From positions 62,001 through 126,000 of the forward strand of contig CAWHIX010000009.1 of NCBI GenBank assembly GCA_963829545.1: 64,000 nucleotides of DNA, in the 5' to 3' direction. A program made the position numbers and the translations under genes. This document shows positions 62,489 to 64,000 of the stretch, in pieces. Numbering within the stretch: the first letter of the stretch is position 1; every line of letters begins with the position of its first letter. The DNA comes from JAXGXJ01 sp963829545. Lineage in GTDB: Bacteria > Actinomycetota > Thermoleophilia > RBG-16-64-13. The notes beneath the pieces are model-generated. The model searched no databases. It was not told where the DNA came from and saw only the letters and a program-made list of their open reading frames with translations.

Positions 62489-63673
62489 CTAGCCGAGCTC
62501 GTTGCCGGCAATAAGCACGCTCACGGTGGCGGAGCCCGGCTCTCCTCCCTGATTGTGGGTCAGACCCAGGCGCGGGTTCTTGACCTGGCGCGGGCCGGCC
62601 TTGCCCTGAAGCTGCTTGTAGACCTCGTAGAGCATGCGCAGACCCGTGGCACCGATGGGGTGGCCGAAGCACTTGAGACCACCGTCGGTATTCACCGGCA
62701 GTTCGCCGTCGAGCTCGAAGGTGCCCGCTTCGATGTCGTCACTTACCCGGCCCCGGGGGCTGAACTGCAGGTCTTCCATGATGGTGAGTTCGGTGATGGA
62801 GAAGCAATCGTGCACCTCGGCGATGCTGATCTCCTTGCGCGGGTCCTTGATGCCGGCTTCCTTGTAGGCGGCCATGCCCCCGCGGTAGGTCTCCTCCACG
62901 TGAGCCAGGTCGTAGACCTGGCTCATCCAGCCCTCGCGCGCGCTCTGGCATATGGTGGCGGCTTTGATGTAGATGGGATCCGGCCTGAACTTCTTGGCCA
63001 AGTCGGCCCGGCAGATCACGGCAGCCGCCGCCCCGTCGCTCACCCCGCAGCAGTCGTACAGGCCCAGCGGATAGGCGATCATGGGGGCGTTGATGGCCTG
63101 CTCCAGGGTGATCTCCCGCTGGAAGTGGGCCTTGGGGTTGAGCGAGCCGTTGTGATGGTTCTTGACGGCGATCTGCCCGAGAAGCTTCTTTCCTTCCTCG
63201 AAGCTCAGACCGTACTTGGCGAAGTAGCCGGTGGCCAGCATGGCAAAGCCGGCCGCAGGTGTCTGCGTGGTAACCCGGTAGCTCCAGGTGGCGACAGGAC
63301 GGGTCTGCGGCAGGCCGGTGAACCCAGTGTCCTTCAGCTTCTCGGCCCCGACCGCCAGCACGACGTCGTACACGCCGGCGGCCACGGCGTAGGAAGCCGC
63401 TCGGATGGCCTCCGATCCGGTAGCGCACTGGTTCTCCACGTGCGTCACAGGGATGTAGGCGAGTTTCAGCGGGGTCGACATGATAGAGCCCGACTCACCC
63501 GCGAAGACGCTTCCCCACCAAGCCGCTTCTATGTCCTTGGGCCCGATGCCGGCGTCTTCAAAAGCTTCATATGCCGCATCGATTATCATGTCTTCCAGGC
63601 TTTGGCCCCAGTTCTCTCCGAACTTGACGCAGCCCATGCCCACGATGGCGACTCTATCTTTGATGCTATCCAC
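62489..63673 (-). CDS. thiolase family protein (acetyl-CoA acetyltransferase/SCP2-type)
   Basis: About 394 residues. The thiolase fold has the nucleophile Cys in VENQCATGSEAIRAA, the HDCFSITE segment with its His, and the C-terminal GGLKCFGHPIGATGLRM, plus a late THNQGG where classical thiolases have a Cys. This is the SCPx/archaeal-thiolase type that works with a DUF35 OB-fold partner, which is the next gene upstream. GTG 63673 overlaps the partner stop (63666); an ATG at 63688 is an alternative. Possible role in thiolytic chain shortening of acyl-CoA. Confidence 0.88.
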   Translation of the reverse strand: MDSIKDRVAIVGMGCVKFGENWGQSLEDMIIDAAYEAFEDAGIGPKDIEAAWWGSVFAGESGSIMSTPLKLAYIPVTHVENQCATGSEAIRAASYAVAAGVYDVVLAVGAEKLKDTGFTGLPQTRPVATWSYRVTTQTPAAGFAMLATGYFAKYGLSFEEGKKLLGQIAVKNHHNGSLNPKAHFQREITLEQAINAPMIAYPLGLYDCCGVSDGAAAAVICRADLAKKFRPDPIYIKAATICQSAREGWMSQVYDLAHVEETYRGGMAAYKEAGIKDPRKEISIAEVHDCFSITELTIMEDLQFSPRGRVSDDIEAGTFELDGELPVNTDGGLKCFGHPIGATGLRMLYEVYKQLQGKAGPRQVKNPRLGLTHNQGGEPGSATVSVLIAGNELG

Positions 63674-64000
63674 AGCTTGCTTCCTCACATCTCACCGGCC
63701 GGCACTTCCACCAGTAGTTGTGGATACCTCCGACGTAGTAGAGCCGACGGAAGGTCATTTCAAGAGGCAGTCCTACCTCGATCGCGGCCGGTTCTCGGTC
63801 GGTCATGTCGCACATGATGCGACCGCCACCCTCGAAATCGACGAACGTAACGGTCACGGGCGGATCGGTGCTTTCCACCACGTAGTCATGCGAGAAGGAG
63901 AACACCTTCGCCGGTACATCGACAAAGCTGTAGGGTTCCATCTCGTCCTTGGTGTGGCAGTTCACGCAGACGCGTTGTGGCGGGTATTGCGGCGTGCCGC
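63666..64000 (-). CDS. DUF35 OB-fold/Zn-ribbon thiolase partner, 5' end outside the window
   Basis: At least 111 codons, open to the right edge. Codons before the in-frame GTG at 63965 encode PQRVCVNCHTKDEM, part of the rubredoxin-like zinc ribbon, so the true start lies beyond 64000. The OB-fold part follows: VFSFSHDYVVES, VTFVDFEGGGRIMCDMTD and GLPLEMTFRRLYYVGG. DUF35 proteins deliver acyl-CoA to thiolases. Overlaps the thiolase start by 8 nt. Confidence 0.85.
   Translation of the reverse strand, partial: GTPQYPPQRVCVNCHTKDEMEPYSFVDVPAKVFSFSHDYVVESTDPPVTVTFVDFEGGGRIMCDMTDREPAAIEVGLPLEMTFRRLYYVGGIHNYWWKCRPVRCEEASCG

Overview
This is a high-GC bacterial chromosome segment with dense, short-spaced operons and many GTG/TTG starts. 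It carries families common in Actinobacteria: SHOCT and PLDc_N small membrane proteins, DUF7144 and DUF6325 proteins, a TANNNT-type leaderless promoter, and lipoproteins with Thr/Ala/Pro linkers. Pyruvate:acceptor oxidoreductase, a tungsten-type aldehyde oxidoreductase, a Dcu-type dicarboxylate carrier and many Fe-S flavoproteins point to anaerobic metabolism. I read it as an uncultured anaerobic or facultative actinobacterium; the exact lineage is not determinable here.

Layout. 1-17 kb: end of zwf, then mostly membrane and housekeeping genes (TRIC channel, UlaG-like hydrolase, two BrkB proteins, APC permease, PepD, Dcu carrier, alanine dehydrogenase, three DUF7144 paralogues, SHOCT genes). 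17.3-24.9 kb: one tightly coupled operon, porC-porD-porA-nuoE-nuoF plus an 890-residue protein joining a NuoG-like 2Fe-2S domain, a shortened GltD-like FAD domain, ferredoxin clusters and the TPP subunit PorB. This is the clearest unusual system in the window: a predicted NAD-coupled pyruvate (2-oxoacid) oxidoreductase. 25.1-37.8 kb: long-form purL, a flavoprotein with a SnoaL-like tail, an HtrA protease, and a sugar-type ABC transporter with a carboxylesterase, divergent from a leaderless tetR.

37.9-58.4 kb is a catabolic island. On the minus strand are UroD-domain protein, cupin, SDR, ferredoxin, AprA-like flavoprotein, GlcD, GlcF and GlcD. A TetR gene follows. On the plus strand are TRAP transporter dctPQM, aldehyde:ferredoxin oxidoreductase, SDR, two cupin genes and two SnoaL genes, then an esterase (minus) and another cupin. 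Two near-identical arrays of a 13-bp repeated CTAGTAG half-site lie upstream of the UroD gene and between tetR and dctP, suggesting one regulator controls both halves. Import of an organic acid, redox and hydration/isomerisation steps and aldehyde oxidation are all encoded, but the substrate is not evident. 58.4-64 kb: PRiA4b ORF-3-like protein, DUF4037/TPR pair, XdhC, a UroD remnant, and a thiolase/DUF35 pair running off the right edge.

At least 18 single-base frame breaks interrupt otherwise well-conserved genes (zwf, purL, nuoF, pepD, dctM, AOR and others). Their spread through essential genes suggests sequencing or assembly indels rather than gene decay, so such genes are annotated as single CDSs with the break positions stated.
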